Shown piece by piece: positions 56,993-64,000 of a stretch of 64,000 nucleotides of DNA (position 1 is the first letter of the stretch; the number at the start of each line of letters is the position of its first letter). The stretch is taken from NCBI GenBank assembly GCA_965248065.1, contig OZ252088.1:1302001-1366000 (forward strand), in the 5' to 3' direction. Position numbers and translations under genes: made by a program. Source of the stretch: S5-327 sp965248065. Lineage in GTDB: Bacteria; Chloroflexota; Dehalococcoidia; Lucifugimonadales; Australimonadaceae. A model generated the notes under the pieces. It saw only the letters and a list, made by a program, of their open reading frames with translations, was not told the origin of the DNA and ran no database searches.

Positions 56993-57077
56993 GGGGAAGT
57001 GGCGGAATGGCAGACGCGCATGATTTAGGATCATGTGCCCCTAGGGCATGAGGGTTCGAGTCCCTCCTTCCCCACCA
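56993..57077 (+). tRNA. tRNA-Leu (anticodon UAG)
   Basis: Acceptor GGGGAAG pairs with CTTCCCC, D arm TGGCGGAATGGCAGACGC, anticodon arm CATGA-TTTAGGA-TCATG with anticodon TAG, class II variable arm (TGCCCCTAGGGCA), T arm GAGGGTTCGAGTCCCTC, discriminator A and encoded CCA. Confidence 0.96.
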
Positions 57078-57306
57078 CGCTGGCCGTAGTAATGAGTCTC
57101 CTTCAGGTCGCGCTTTGGCGACAGCCCATTTCAAGCCGCTGGGACGTCTCCGCTAAGGGGTCTCATGGAGTTCACGGGCACGGGACTGCCCCTCAGCACT
57201 TAGGCTGCGAGGAGCCGTTTAGGAGAGGAACCTCGTCCGGTAGGAACGCTTGCTAGGGGAGCGCCGGTAGGGGCGAGCGGCGCCCTTCGCTAGAGGAGGC
57301 ACGAAC

Positions 57307-57335
57307 TTGACACTACGAGAGGGATGGTACATATT
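57307..57335 (+). promoter_or_regulatory. Candidate promoter of the DapA-family gene
   Basis: TTGACA (57307-57312), 17-bp spacer, CATATT (57330-57335); a TACATA two bases earlier is an alternative -10. Lies about 105 bp before the lyase start. The rest of the gene-free stretch 57078-57445 shows no gene, only GC-rich inverted segments near 57255-57285. Confidence 0.5.
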
Positions 57336-57445
57336 GCCCTTGGGTCAGGTGGCGATTCGTCGCAAGGCCGTTAATGCGTTGTCGGTATTCGTAGCACTAG
57401 GTAAAGCAGGGTCGCTTGGGTAGCGGAAGAGAAAGGAGTGCGTCC

Positions 57446-58387
57446 ATGGCACATAGCAATGGGGCGAGCAGCGTAGCCGAACGATTCAGGGGTTTGATTG
57501 CCCCGATTCCTACCGTGTTCGACGGTCAGGGTGAAGTCGACGTTCCTATGATGAGAGAGCTGACCGATTGGTACATCGGCCACGGCGTGAATGGTTTCTT
57601 TGTGCTCGGCTCTCAGGGCCAAGGCCCGGCCTGCCGACCCGATCAGCGCAAAGAGGTGGCTGAGGCGGTTGTCAGCCAGGCCAACGGCCGAGTTGTCGTC
57701 ACTGTCCAGGTCGGCGCGGTAGACCCCTACACCAGCATGGACCTTGGCAGGCACGCCAAAGAGGTTGGGGCCGACGCCATCGGCATCGTGGGGCCGTACT
57801 ACTACAGCGACCGGAGCGAGTGGGAACTCATCGAGCAGCACAAGATGGTAAATGACGCCGTCGGGCTGCCGATGTTCCTCTACAACAACCCGGAGTACTC
57901 CGGATACCCGACGCCCCCGTCGATGATGCTGAAGCTCAGGGCGGAGATTCCCGGTGTGTTCGGGGCGAAGCTGGCCGCCGGCACGCTGGAGCAGGCCCGC
58001 GAGTACATCGACTCCATGGGGGAGGACTTCAACATCTTCATCCCCGTCAACCAATTGATCGAAGGGATGCGGATCGGTGTCTGCGGGAGCATCGCGGCCG
58101 GCCCGCCCGTCGCGATGCCGGAAGTCGGCGTTGCCCTCGTGGACGCGATCAATGCCGGCGACGACGACCGGGCGCAGGCAATCAGCGACGCCATGTCCGA
58201 GCACTCGAAACGCACTGCCTCCCTGCGAAAGTACGGTCGAGCGACCACGCTCGTGGGCCTGCAAGCCCGTGGCCTGGCCGTCCGTCAGTACCCGCGCTGG
58301 AAGACCATGGAGATGACGCAGGAGGACCGTGATCTCCTGGCAAACAGCATCAACACGGTCTTGGAGACGGTTGCGGTCCCTGTGTAG
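57446..58387 (+). CDS. Dihydrodipicolinate synthase-family (DapA-like) lyase
   Basis: 313 residues, TIM-barrel class I aldolase family. GLIAPIPTVFDGQGEVDVPM, FVLGSQGQGPACRPDQRKEV (in place of the GTTGE loop), GADAIGIVGPYYY, MFLYNNPEYSGY with the conserved Tyr of YNxP, and the Schiff-base Lys in GVFGAKLAAG. The GTTGE motif is GSQGQ, so a true lysine-biosynthetic role is unlikely; N-acetylneuraminate, keto-sugar or hydroxy-oxo-acid lyase is more probable. AAAGGAG precedes the ATG. An amidohydrolase gene follows 290 bp downstream. Confidence 0.88.
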   Translation: MAHSNGASSVAERFRGLIAPIPTVFDGQGEVDVPMMRELTDWYIGHGVNGFFVLGSQGQGPACRPDQRKEVAEAVVSQANGRVVVTVQVGAVDPYTSMDLGRHAKEVGADAIGIVGPYYYSDRSEWELIEQHKMVNDAVGLPMFLYNNPEYSGYPTPPSMMLKLRAEIPGVFGAKLAAGTLEQAREYIDSMGEDFNIFIPVNQLIEGMRIGVCGSIAAGPPVAMPEVGVALVDAINAGDDDRAQAISDAMSEHSKRTASLRKYGRATTLVGLQARGLAVRQYPRWKTMEMTQEDRDLLANSINTVLETVAVPV

Positions 58388-58678
58388 GCTTCAGGGCAGG
58401 ACTGGAGGGACCCTATGCAGGCCCCTCCAGTCCATGCGCTTCTATGCCGGTCTCCACGGGGAGATGCGGGGCCGGTGAGAACCCGATTGCCTCTCCCGCT
58501 TCCCCGTGCAAGCGCATTGTCGCAGAACTCGGCAAAATGACTAGCCAGCTGGTGCTCGAGGGAATCAACGTCTGGAAGCAGTGAAGGGTCGGCTCTCGCT
58601 GAAGCCCCGCGCAGCACCGGTGGAGAATTCGTCCGGCCCTAGCAACCGCGCCGCAAGGAGCGGCCTGGAGGGAATCCA

Positions 58679-59824
58679 ATGCCATTCGACTACAAAGTCA
58701 TCTCGGCGGACTCGCACATTGAGGTCCCACCAGATGTATGGGCTTGCGGGGTGCCGAAGAAGTACGAGGGGCTTGCTCCTCGACGCATCACCCTACCCAA
58801 CGGCGGCGATGGTTTCGTTGTGGAGGGCGGGATCTATCAAGGCGGCAGCAACCTCTACGCTGGGATCGACCCGAAGGACTACAACCCCATCGGGCTGAAG
58901 TGGGACGAGGCTGCGGGAACGGGCGGTCCTGAACAGCGGCTACGCGAGCTCGACCAGGACGGCATCGATTCCGAATGGATGTACCCGGGAGTTGGCGGCG
59001 TCCGCAACATCACGAGGGGCATCAAAGACCCTGACGGCTACCACGCACTCCTACGCACCTACAATCGCTGGCTGGCCGAGGAGTTCTGCGCCCTGAACCC
59101 CGATAGGTTGGTAGGGGTTGGATGCATTCCGGACCGCGGTCTCTCCGAAGCGATCGAGGAGCTGGAGTTCTGCTCCCAGGCGGGCATCAAGCTCGTGGAG
59201 ATTGCAGCGTTTCCCTCAGGCCTGCCTCATCCCGTTGAAGGGGACGATAGGTTTTGGGCCCGAGCCCAAGAGTTGGGTATGCCCGTGACTGTACACACGT
59301 CGCTAAATGGAGGCAGCCCGATCTTCAAGTACCCGGTGCTGCCCCCCGCACATCTCAGGCCTCCCGACTACGTCAGCCGGCTCGCGCGATATGGCATCCG
59401 AGGAGCCCAGAACATCACGCAGATGGTCATGAGCGGCCTCTTCGACCGCTTCCCGGACCTCCACGTTTACTATGCGGAGCAGCAGGTCGGATGGGCTCCA
59501 ATCTACCTGGAGCAGATGGACCACAACTACGAGCGGCACCATTACTGGGCTGAGACGACGTACAACATGAAGCCCTTGAAACAGCTTCCCAGCGAATACG
59601 TCAAGCAGCACATCTACCTTGGCTTCTTCGATGACCCTATCGGGGTCAAACTCCGCCATGAAATTGGCGTTGATCGGATTATGTGGGGAGGCGACTTCCC
59701 GCATGTCGAGTCGAACTGGCCCCACTCGGACGAGACGCTGCAGCGCAATTTCCAAGACGTGCCGGTGGAGGAGCAGCGTAAGATGGCGTTCGAGAATGCT
59801 GAGCGATTCCTCAGCCTGAAGTAA
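58679..59824 (+). CDS. Amidohydrolase-family protein (Amidohydro_2)
   Basis: 381 residues. VISADSHIEVPPDVWACGVP gives the DxHxxE metal motif, RLRELDQDGIDSEWMYPGVG and YNRWLAEEFCALNPDRLVGV the helical segments, MPVTVHTSLNGG the barrel His, and RIMWGGDFPHVESNWPHSDE the GxDxPHxE-like catalytic Asp block. Strongly like the gene at 42695 in order of motifs. GGAGG lies upstream of the ATG. Probably a decarboxylase or hydrolase; it may act with the DapA-like lyase upstream, both on the plus strand. Confidence 0.87.
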   Translation: MPFDYKVISADSHIEVPPDVWACGVPKKYEGLAPRRITLPNGGDGFVVEGGIYQGGSNLYAGIDPKDYNPIGLKWDEAAGTGGPEQRLRELDQDGIDSEWMYPGVGGVRNITRGIKDPDGYHALLRTYNRWLAEEFCALNPDRLVGVGCIPDRGLSEAIEELEFCSQAGIKLVEIAAFPSGLPHPVEGDDRFWARAQELGMPVTVHTSLNGGSPIFKYPVLPPAHLRPPDYVSRLARYGIRGAQNITQMVMSGLFDRFPDLHVYYAEQQVGWAPIYLEQMDHNYERHHYWAETTYNMKPLKQLPSEYVKQHIYLGFFDDPIGVKLRHEIGVDRIMWGGDFPHVESNWPHSDETLQRNFQDVPVEEQRKMAFENAERFLSLK

Positions 59825-59896
59825 CGGCGCCGGGGTCCGGCACGATTGGCGCCAGGGGCAACTCTTACTGGGCATCCGCCTTTGGGATTGCCGGAC

Positions 59897-61624
59897 TCAC
59901 CGCCCCCCGGTGCTTCCCATCTGCAGGCCGACTTTCCGTCCCGCAAGGGCCACCACGACGATGAGCGCAGCGAGGAAGACGCCAATGACGGTGGCCTTCT
60001 CACGCTCGCCTCCGATGATGTAGTCAAGCATCAGCAACGACAGCGGCCTCGTCTGGAAGTTGGCGAGGAAGATGACCGTTGGCACGTCGCGCACGGCGGA
60101 TATGAACGAGATGATGGCCACGGACATGACGGCGGGCGCCATGAGGGGCATGACGATGCGCGCAATGGTCTGGCGCAAGGAAGCCCCATGCACGCGTGAG
60201 GCTTCCTCGAGCTCCGGGCTCATCTGCATGATGGAGGCCTTGAGGATCTGCACGCCAAGGGGAAGAGTGCCGATCGTCGTGGCGATGATGAGTATGAAGA
60301 GCGTGCCATATACCGGCTTGAAGATGGGGCCGGAACCGAGGAACACCCAAAGCAGCGACAGGCTGACGAGAACGCCGGGAATAGCCCACGGTAGCCACGA
60401 GAAGAAGTCCAATAGCCCGCGTCCGAGGAAGCGGCCCCGCACAAGCATGTAAGCGATGAGGGAGTAAACCACAGCGCCGGTGGCCGCCGCGCCGAACCCC
60501 ATGAAAAGGGTGTTGCGGAGCGATCTTAAGAAGACGGGGTCGTCAAAGGCGTCTGTCCAGTGCTTGAGCGTCCAGGGGTCAGGGATGTCGAAGATGCCGG
60601 ACAGGCGCATGAAGGTCCCCATGAGCAGCATGCAGAGGGGAAGGATGATCATTACGCCGACGAAGAGCATGCTCGACCCAAAGGTGACCCATCTCCACCG
60701 GCCTATGTCGGTTACCCCTGCCCTGAATCCGCGGCCTGTCACGGTGGTGTAGTGCCGCTTGCCAATCAGTACCCGTTGCAGCCAGATCATCGCGAAGATG
60801 ATGAGCAGGAAGATGCTGGAGAGCGCGGTGGCCCGTCCGTAGAGGGGGGGCTCCCAGCGGAGATAGTCGAAGATCCTGGTAGTGAATACGGAAATCTCAG
60901 CGCGCCGGCCCAGCAACAGCTCGATCTCCAACGACTCCAGGCTCTTAATGAACCCCAACGACGTGCCTATGATGATGGCGGGGGCCAGCACCGGCACGGT
61001 AACGCGGGTCAGCACTCTCAAGGGGTTGTTCCCCGCAATCCGGGCCGCTTCTTCCAAGGCTGCGTCCATCGACCGGAATGCAGGGGTCAAGAGCAAGAAG
61101 CGAATCGAGGTGCTGAAGGCTAGGTGCGCCCACACGATGCCGCCGTAGGAATAGATGTTGAATGGACTGGGCAGTCCCAGGGTGTCCCTAAGGAAGGTGT
61201 TGAGCACTCCGGAGAATGGGTCCAGAAGCAGTATCCAGCCCATGGTCATCGGAATGGCGGGGAGGAAGAAGCCCAGCCACATCATGAACTCGATGAACCC
61301 GCGCATGGGCGTGTTCGTCCGCGTCACTACCCATGCGAAGTAAATGGCGAGAACCAACGTGATTCCGGTGCGGACGCTGCCCAGGAACAGGGTGTTGCCG
61401 AATGCCTTGACGAGCGCGTCGTCTCCGAAGGCCTGCTTCCACCCGCTCAAGCCCCATTGAACGGCCTCGCCGGGGACGCTGACCTGGAAGCTCTTGAGGA
61501 GGAGGAGGCTGACCGGATAGGCAGTGAAGAAGCCGACGGCTACAACTATGGCAAAGAGCAGAATGCCCCGGGGGCTCTTCCTCCAGGCCATCCGCATCGT
61601 GGGGGCCGTGGCGACTTGTTCCAT
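59897..61624 (-). CDS. ABC transporter permease, fused two-domain iron type (FbpB-like)
   Basis: 575 residues made of two homologous permease halves, each with about six helices. Each half carries an EAA loop: LEEAARIAGNNPLRVLTRVTVPVL (given in part: EEAARIAGNNPLRVLTRVTV) and EEASRVHGASLRQTIARIVM. This tandem fusion is typical of ferric iron/thiamine-type permeases such as FbpB and FutB. A binding-protein gene lies 155 bp upstream on the same strand. The ATPase of this system is not in the window. The C-terminus ends KVGLQMGSTGGR. Confidence 0.92.
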   Translation of the reverse strand: MEQVATAPTMRMAWRKSPRGILLFAIVVAVGFFTAYPVSLLLLKSFQVSVPGEAVQWGLSGWKQAFGDDALVKAFGNTLFLGSVRTGITLVLAIYFAWVVTRTNTPMRGFIEFMMWLGFFLPAIPMTMGWILLLDPFSGVLNTFLRDTLGLPSPFNIYSYGGIVWAHLAFSTSIRFLLLTPAFRSMDAALEEAARIAGNNPLRVLTRVTVPVLAPAIIIGTSLGFIKSLESLEIELLLGRRAEISVFTTRIFDYLRWEPPLYGRATALSSIFLLIIFAMIWLQRVLIGKRHYTTVTGRGFRAGVTDIGRWRWVTFGSSMLFVGVMIILPLCMLLMGTFMRLSGIFDIPDPWTLKHWTDAFDDPVFLRSLRNTLFMGFGAAATGAVVYSLIAYMLVRGRFLGRGLLDFFSWLPWAIPGVLVSLSLLWVFLGSGPIFKPVYGTLFILIIATTIGTLPLGVQILKASIMQMSPELEEASRVHGASLRQTIARIVMPLMAPAVMSVAIISFISAVRDVPTVIFLANFQTRPLSLLMLDYIIGGEREKATVIGVFLAALIVVVALAGRKVGLQMGSTGGR

Positions 61625-61779
61625 GTCGTTCGTGCTGCTTCCGGGGCCTTCGGGGCCGCTAACACCGCGCTCCCTCTCCGCATGATGAGAGGGAGCGCTT
61701 AAGGCCGACTACCTCACGGAAGCCGCCGCAGCGCTTCCGTGAGGCCGCCGCACCGCCTGGAGGGGCCAGGCAACGACGG

Positions 61780-62943
61780 CTAGATGCCGAATATGTCGTT
61801 GACGATCGCCTCTTCTTCTTCCGTACGGAGCGGGCTCCAATCGAATCCGTACTCAACACCGGGCACCGGCGCCGAGTATGGCCGGAGGTGGTCCGTTGGA
61901 ACGTCCAACCGCAGGGAGCCGAGGTTCATCGAAGTGCTCCACGCCGTCTGCCCCTCCTGGGTCAGGAGCCAGTTCATGAAGACGATCTGTGCGTTGAGGT
62001 GGGGCGGCTCAGTCATCCGCATGAGGGTGCCGAAGCTGTTGCTGTAGGTGGGGGTCGTGCGCTCCTTCAGAGTGAGGTAGTGGAACTCGATGCCTTCACT
62101 TGCAAGCTGGCCCATCACGCCGCCGCTCGGAGCGAAGTGGATCGCGTACTGGCCCTTCAGGACTGATTCAAGCATGCCTCGTTGGTCGCGGTCGACGACT
62201 GATTGCTCCTTGAGCGCGCGAACCCACTCCTCAGCGGCCTCAATGCTCCCAAGCGCCTCAGTGGCGTCCCTCAGCACGCGGTAGCCTGCGCCCGCGGGAA
62301 TGGGGTCGTTCAAGATAATCTTCCCTTTCCACTTCGGGTCGAGCAGCTCATGGTATTCGTCGATCTCCGTCGGGTCAGGCACCTGCTCGGGGTCGTAGAT
62401 CAGCTGTGTGTTAGTCGACATCGTGAACCCCAGGTTCAGCCCATCCGGGGGAATCTGAAGCTCGCCGTTCCGCCACTTGCTGAGGTCCTGCACATCCGGG
62501 AGGTACAGGACTTCCTCAATCGGGGCCAGGACATTCAGCGGAGTGAACACACGGTTGAAGCTGATGAAGCCCTGGATCACGACATCGACGCTGGAGATGC
62601 CGGCCTTTCGTTCCTCGGCTATGACGGCTCCTTGTTCGCCGCCGCGGCCGCCGCTCCATTCGACTCGGATGCCGGGGTACGCCCCCTCAAACCCTTCGGT
62701 AAGAGCCCGGCGGACGGCGTCTCCCGGGGGGCCGAACACCACGACCGTGCCCTCTTCCTGAGCCGCGGCAACGATGGAATTCCATTCAGCCATGGGGTCG
62801 GGGGTTGCAGTTGGCTCGGCCGCGGGAATCGGAGTCGCGGTTGGGCGTGGGGTTGGAGTTGGGTCCGCGCCACATGCCGCCAGCAGGCCTAGAGCTGCTC
62901 CTGCCAGTATCAAGAATCTCAGTACGCGCTTAGCGGTCATCAT
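61780..62943 (-). CDS. Extracellular solute-binding lipoprotein, iron type (FutA/FbpA-like)
   Basis: 387 residues. The start MMTAKRVLRFLIL at 62943 has AAGGGAG 6-7 nt upstream; MPMM at 62949 would leave no spacing. Lipobox LLAACGADP, a Thr/Pro linker, then EWNSIVAAAQEEGTVVVFGP, FEGAYPGIRVEWSGGRGGEQ, TNTQLIYDPEQVPDPTEIDE and WKGKIILNDPIPAGAG follow the family 1/6 binding-protein fold used with FbpB-type permeases. Tyr residues that bind ferric iron in FbpA are not obvious, so the ligand could be another anion or small solute. Confidence 0.88.
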   Translation of the reverse strand: MMTAKRVLRFLILAGAALGLLAACGADPTPTPRPTATPIPAAEPTATPDPMAEWNSIVAAAQEEGTVVVFGPPGDAVRRALTEGFEGAYPGIRVEWSGGRGGEQGAVIAEERKAGISSVDVVIQGFISFNRVFTPLNVLAPIEEVLYLPDVQDLSKWRNGELQIPPDGLNLGFTMSTNTQLIYDPEQVPDPTEIDEYHELLDPKWKGKIILNDPIPAGAGYRVLRDATEALGSIEAAEEWVRALKEQSVVDRDQRGMLESVLKGQYAIHFAPSGGVMGQLASEGIEFHYLTLKERTTPTYSNSFGTLMRMTEPPHLNAQIVFMNWLLTQEGQTAWSTSMNLGSLRLDVPTDHLRPYSAPVPGVEYGFDWSPLRTEEEEAIVNDIFGI

Positions 62944-63412
62944 GGGCATCTCCCTTGTCCGTTTGTTCTTACTTGCGGGTGCTCGCCACACCGTTGCATG
63001 CCTGTGGTGGGCGCTCTCGACATTTCAGCTATGGCGCTTCCTCGTCTTTCATGAAAAGTCTAGTCTCTTCATGGCTGGCCAATCGTCGCACGCTTGAGCG
63101 CCCGGCCTCGCCCTGGGCAGGCACTCCATGCGTCCAGACCTTGGGGTTCAGGTCGAGGTGGGAGTCTGCGAAATCAGAGCGGACTCAACTCCTTGCAGTG
63201 GACCCAACGAGCAATCATGCCAAATGTCAGCTGGCTGACCCTAGTCGGGCGAGTGTAGGCGACCTGGCAATGAGCGTCAATGGACGGTATCCGCCGGCGT
63301 TTCGACGGGCGCACCGCCCTTTTCGCTTGCGGTAGGGAACGTCCCGTAAGGCCTCCTGCAACTGCGCGCCCCGCGCCAACCTATGGCCCCATCCGCAGCG
63401 ATCGCCCCCGAT
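62944..63412 (-). other. Gene-free stretch between two transport genes
   Basis: About 470 bp between the binding-protein start and the stop of the oligopeptide ABC ATPase. No coding frame, repeat or RNA is recognisable on either strand. It should contain the promoter of the binding-protein/permease unit on the minus strand, but I see no convincing -35/-10 pair. Confidence 0.5.
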
Positions 63413-64000
63413 TCATGCGCGGATACACGCTACCTCACGTCCAAGCCCCTTCTTCACGATGGGGATGTCGGCGACGGTGCATTCGGGGACACGGATGGGG
63501 CAACGCGCGGCGAACCGGCACCCAGGGGCCGGATTGATAGGCACGGCCGGCTCACCTTCAAGCGGCTTCAACTTACGTCGCTCGCCAAAACGGGGCCGCG
63601 CTTCCAGCAACGACCGAGTGTACGGGTGCAATGGAGCGCCTAGCACCTCTTCGGTGGAGCCTACCTCCATAACCCTGCCTCCGTAGAGGACGATGATCCT
63701 GTCCGCTACGAATTCAGCTACGTTGAGGTCATGGGTGATAAAAAGCATGGCGAGGCCATAGTCGACCCGCAGCCCTTCCAAAAGCTCCAGCACTTGCGCT
63801 TGGATGGACACGTCGAGCGACGAGACCGGCTCATCAGCCAGGATCAAGGTGGGCTCAGACGCCAGCGCGCGCGCTACGGCGATCCGTTGGCGCTGTCCGC
63901 CCGAGAACTCGTGCGGGAAGCGGTAGATGTGGTCCTCGGACATTCCGACAGTGGAAAGAATCTCGGCCACGCGCTCGGCCCGCTGCGGGCCGACCAGTCC
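63413..64000 (-). CDS. Oligopeptide/dipeptide ABC transporter ATP-binding protein, C-terminal part (5' end beyond window)
   Basis: The frame runs off the right edge. Visible are the ABC signature FSGGQRQRIAVARAL, Walker B LILADEPVSSLDVS, the H-loop LFITHDLNVAEFVADRIIVL, and the C-terminal oligopeptide extension HPYTRSLLEARPRFGER, with the Cys motif CRFAARCPIRVPEC that is diagnostic of DppD/DppF/OppD/OppF-type subunits. It powers peptide uptake. It is not the missing ATPase for the iron-type permease. Walker A lies outside the window. Confidence 0.93.
   Translation of the reverse strand, partial: GLVGPQRAERVAEILSTVGMSEDHIYRFPHEFSGGQRQRIAVARALASEPTLILADEPVSSLDVSIQAQVLELLEGLRVDYGLAMLFITHDLNVAEFVADRIIVLYGGRVMEVGSTEEVLGAPLHPYTRSLLEARPRFGERRKLKPLEGEPAVPINPAPGCRFAARCPIRVPECTVADIPIVKKGLGREVACIRA

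Noticed and set aside
63413..64000. Pairing the partial ABC ATPase with the adjacent iron-type permease and binding protein
   Set aside because: Its C-terminal Cys motif and HPYTRSLL segment belong to oligopeptide transporters, and a 470-bp gap separates it from the binding-protein gene.

Overview
The window reads as a GC-rich chromosome segment of a Chloroflexota bacterium, most likely a Dehalococcoidia / SAR202-type lineage. This placement is inferred, not proven. It rests on a succinate dehydrogenase with a CCG-type third subunit, lipoproteins with long Pro/Thr linkers, many paralogous amidohydrolases and alpha/beta hydrolases, a deazaflavin-type oxidoreductase, hydantoinase A/B genes and a MmgE/PrpD gene. 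There is no rRNA, CRISPR array, phage structural gene or replication origin that I can support.

Layout. 1-2.3 kb: succinate dehydrogenase genes (sdhA end, sdhB, CCG subunit). 2.3-7 kb: an acidic unknown protein and a DUF3999/DUF2339 membrane pair. 7.1-9.1 kb: SDR and amidohydrolase. 9.1-17.1 kb: a repeat-rich accessory zone holding a frameshifted SET-domain gene, two IS30-family copies, tiny membrane ORFs, malate dehydrogenase and isocitrate dehydrogenase. 17.1-18.7 kb: acyl-CoA carboxylase beta subunit. 19.0-21.2 kb: a sigma-like HTH protein translationally coupled to an FtsZ carrying an extra N-terminal HTH domain. 21.2-24.1 kb: sugar dehydrogenase and DUF3179 lipoprotein. 24.1-25.7 kb: an AT-richer three-gene island (two membrane proteins plus a winged-helix/deoxyribosyltransferase-like protein). 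25.8-29.5 kb: hydantoinase A/B operon. 29.5-31.4 kb: repeats and a third IS30 copy. 31.4-37.4 kb: three toxin-antitoxin modules around a MmgE/PrpD gene, tRNA-Leu and selA. 37.5-40.2 kb: two paralogous MFS exporters. 40.4-46.4 kb: sugar epimerase, hydrolases, amidohydrolase and a fourth toxin-antitoxin pair. 46.5-48.6 kb: SDR and nested repeats. 48.6-56.9 kb: SnoaL-like protein, MerR/TipA regulator, Rieske oxygenase, solute-binding lipoprotein, amidohydrolase, VOC protein, F420-type protein, fifth toxin-antitoxin pair, hydrolase and membrane thioredoxin. 57-64 kb: tRNA-Leu, DapA-family lyase, amidohydrolase, iron-type ABC permease and binding protein, and the end of an oligopeptide ABC ATPase.

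The enzymes fit a heterotroph that degrades small organic molecules through an oxidative TCA cycle (sdh, mdh and icd are all here). The intergenic DNA is unusually structured. Short palindromes serve as targets for an IS30-family element in all three copies. A non-autonomous element with 16-bp terminal inverted repeats and 6-bp target duplications sits in palindrome loops at four places. A separate dispersed element carries helically spaced GCGACA motifs and occurs three times. The most interesting protein-level observation is the HTH-FtsZ fusion coupled to a sigma-like gene.
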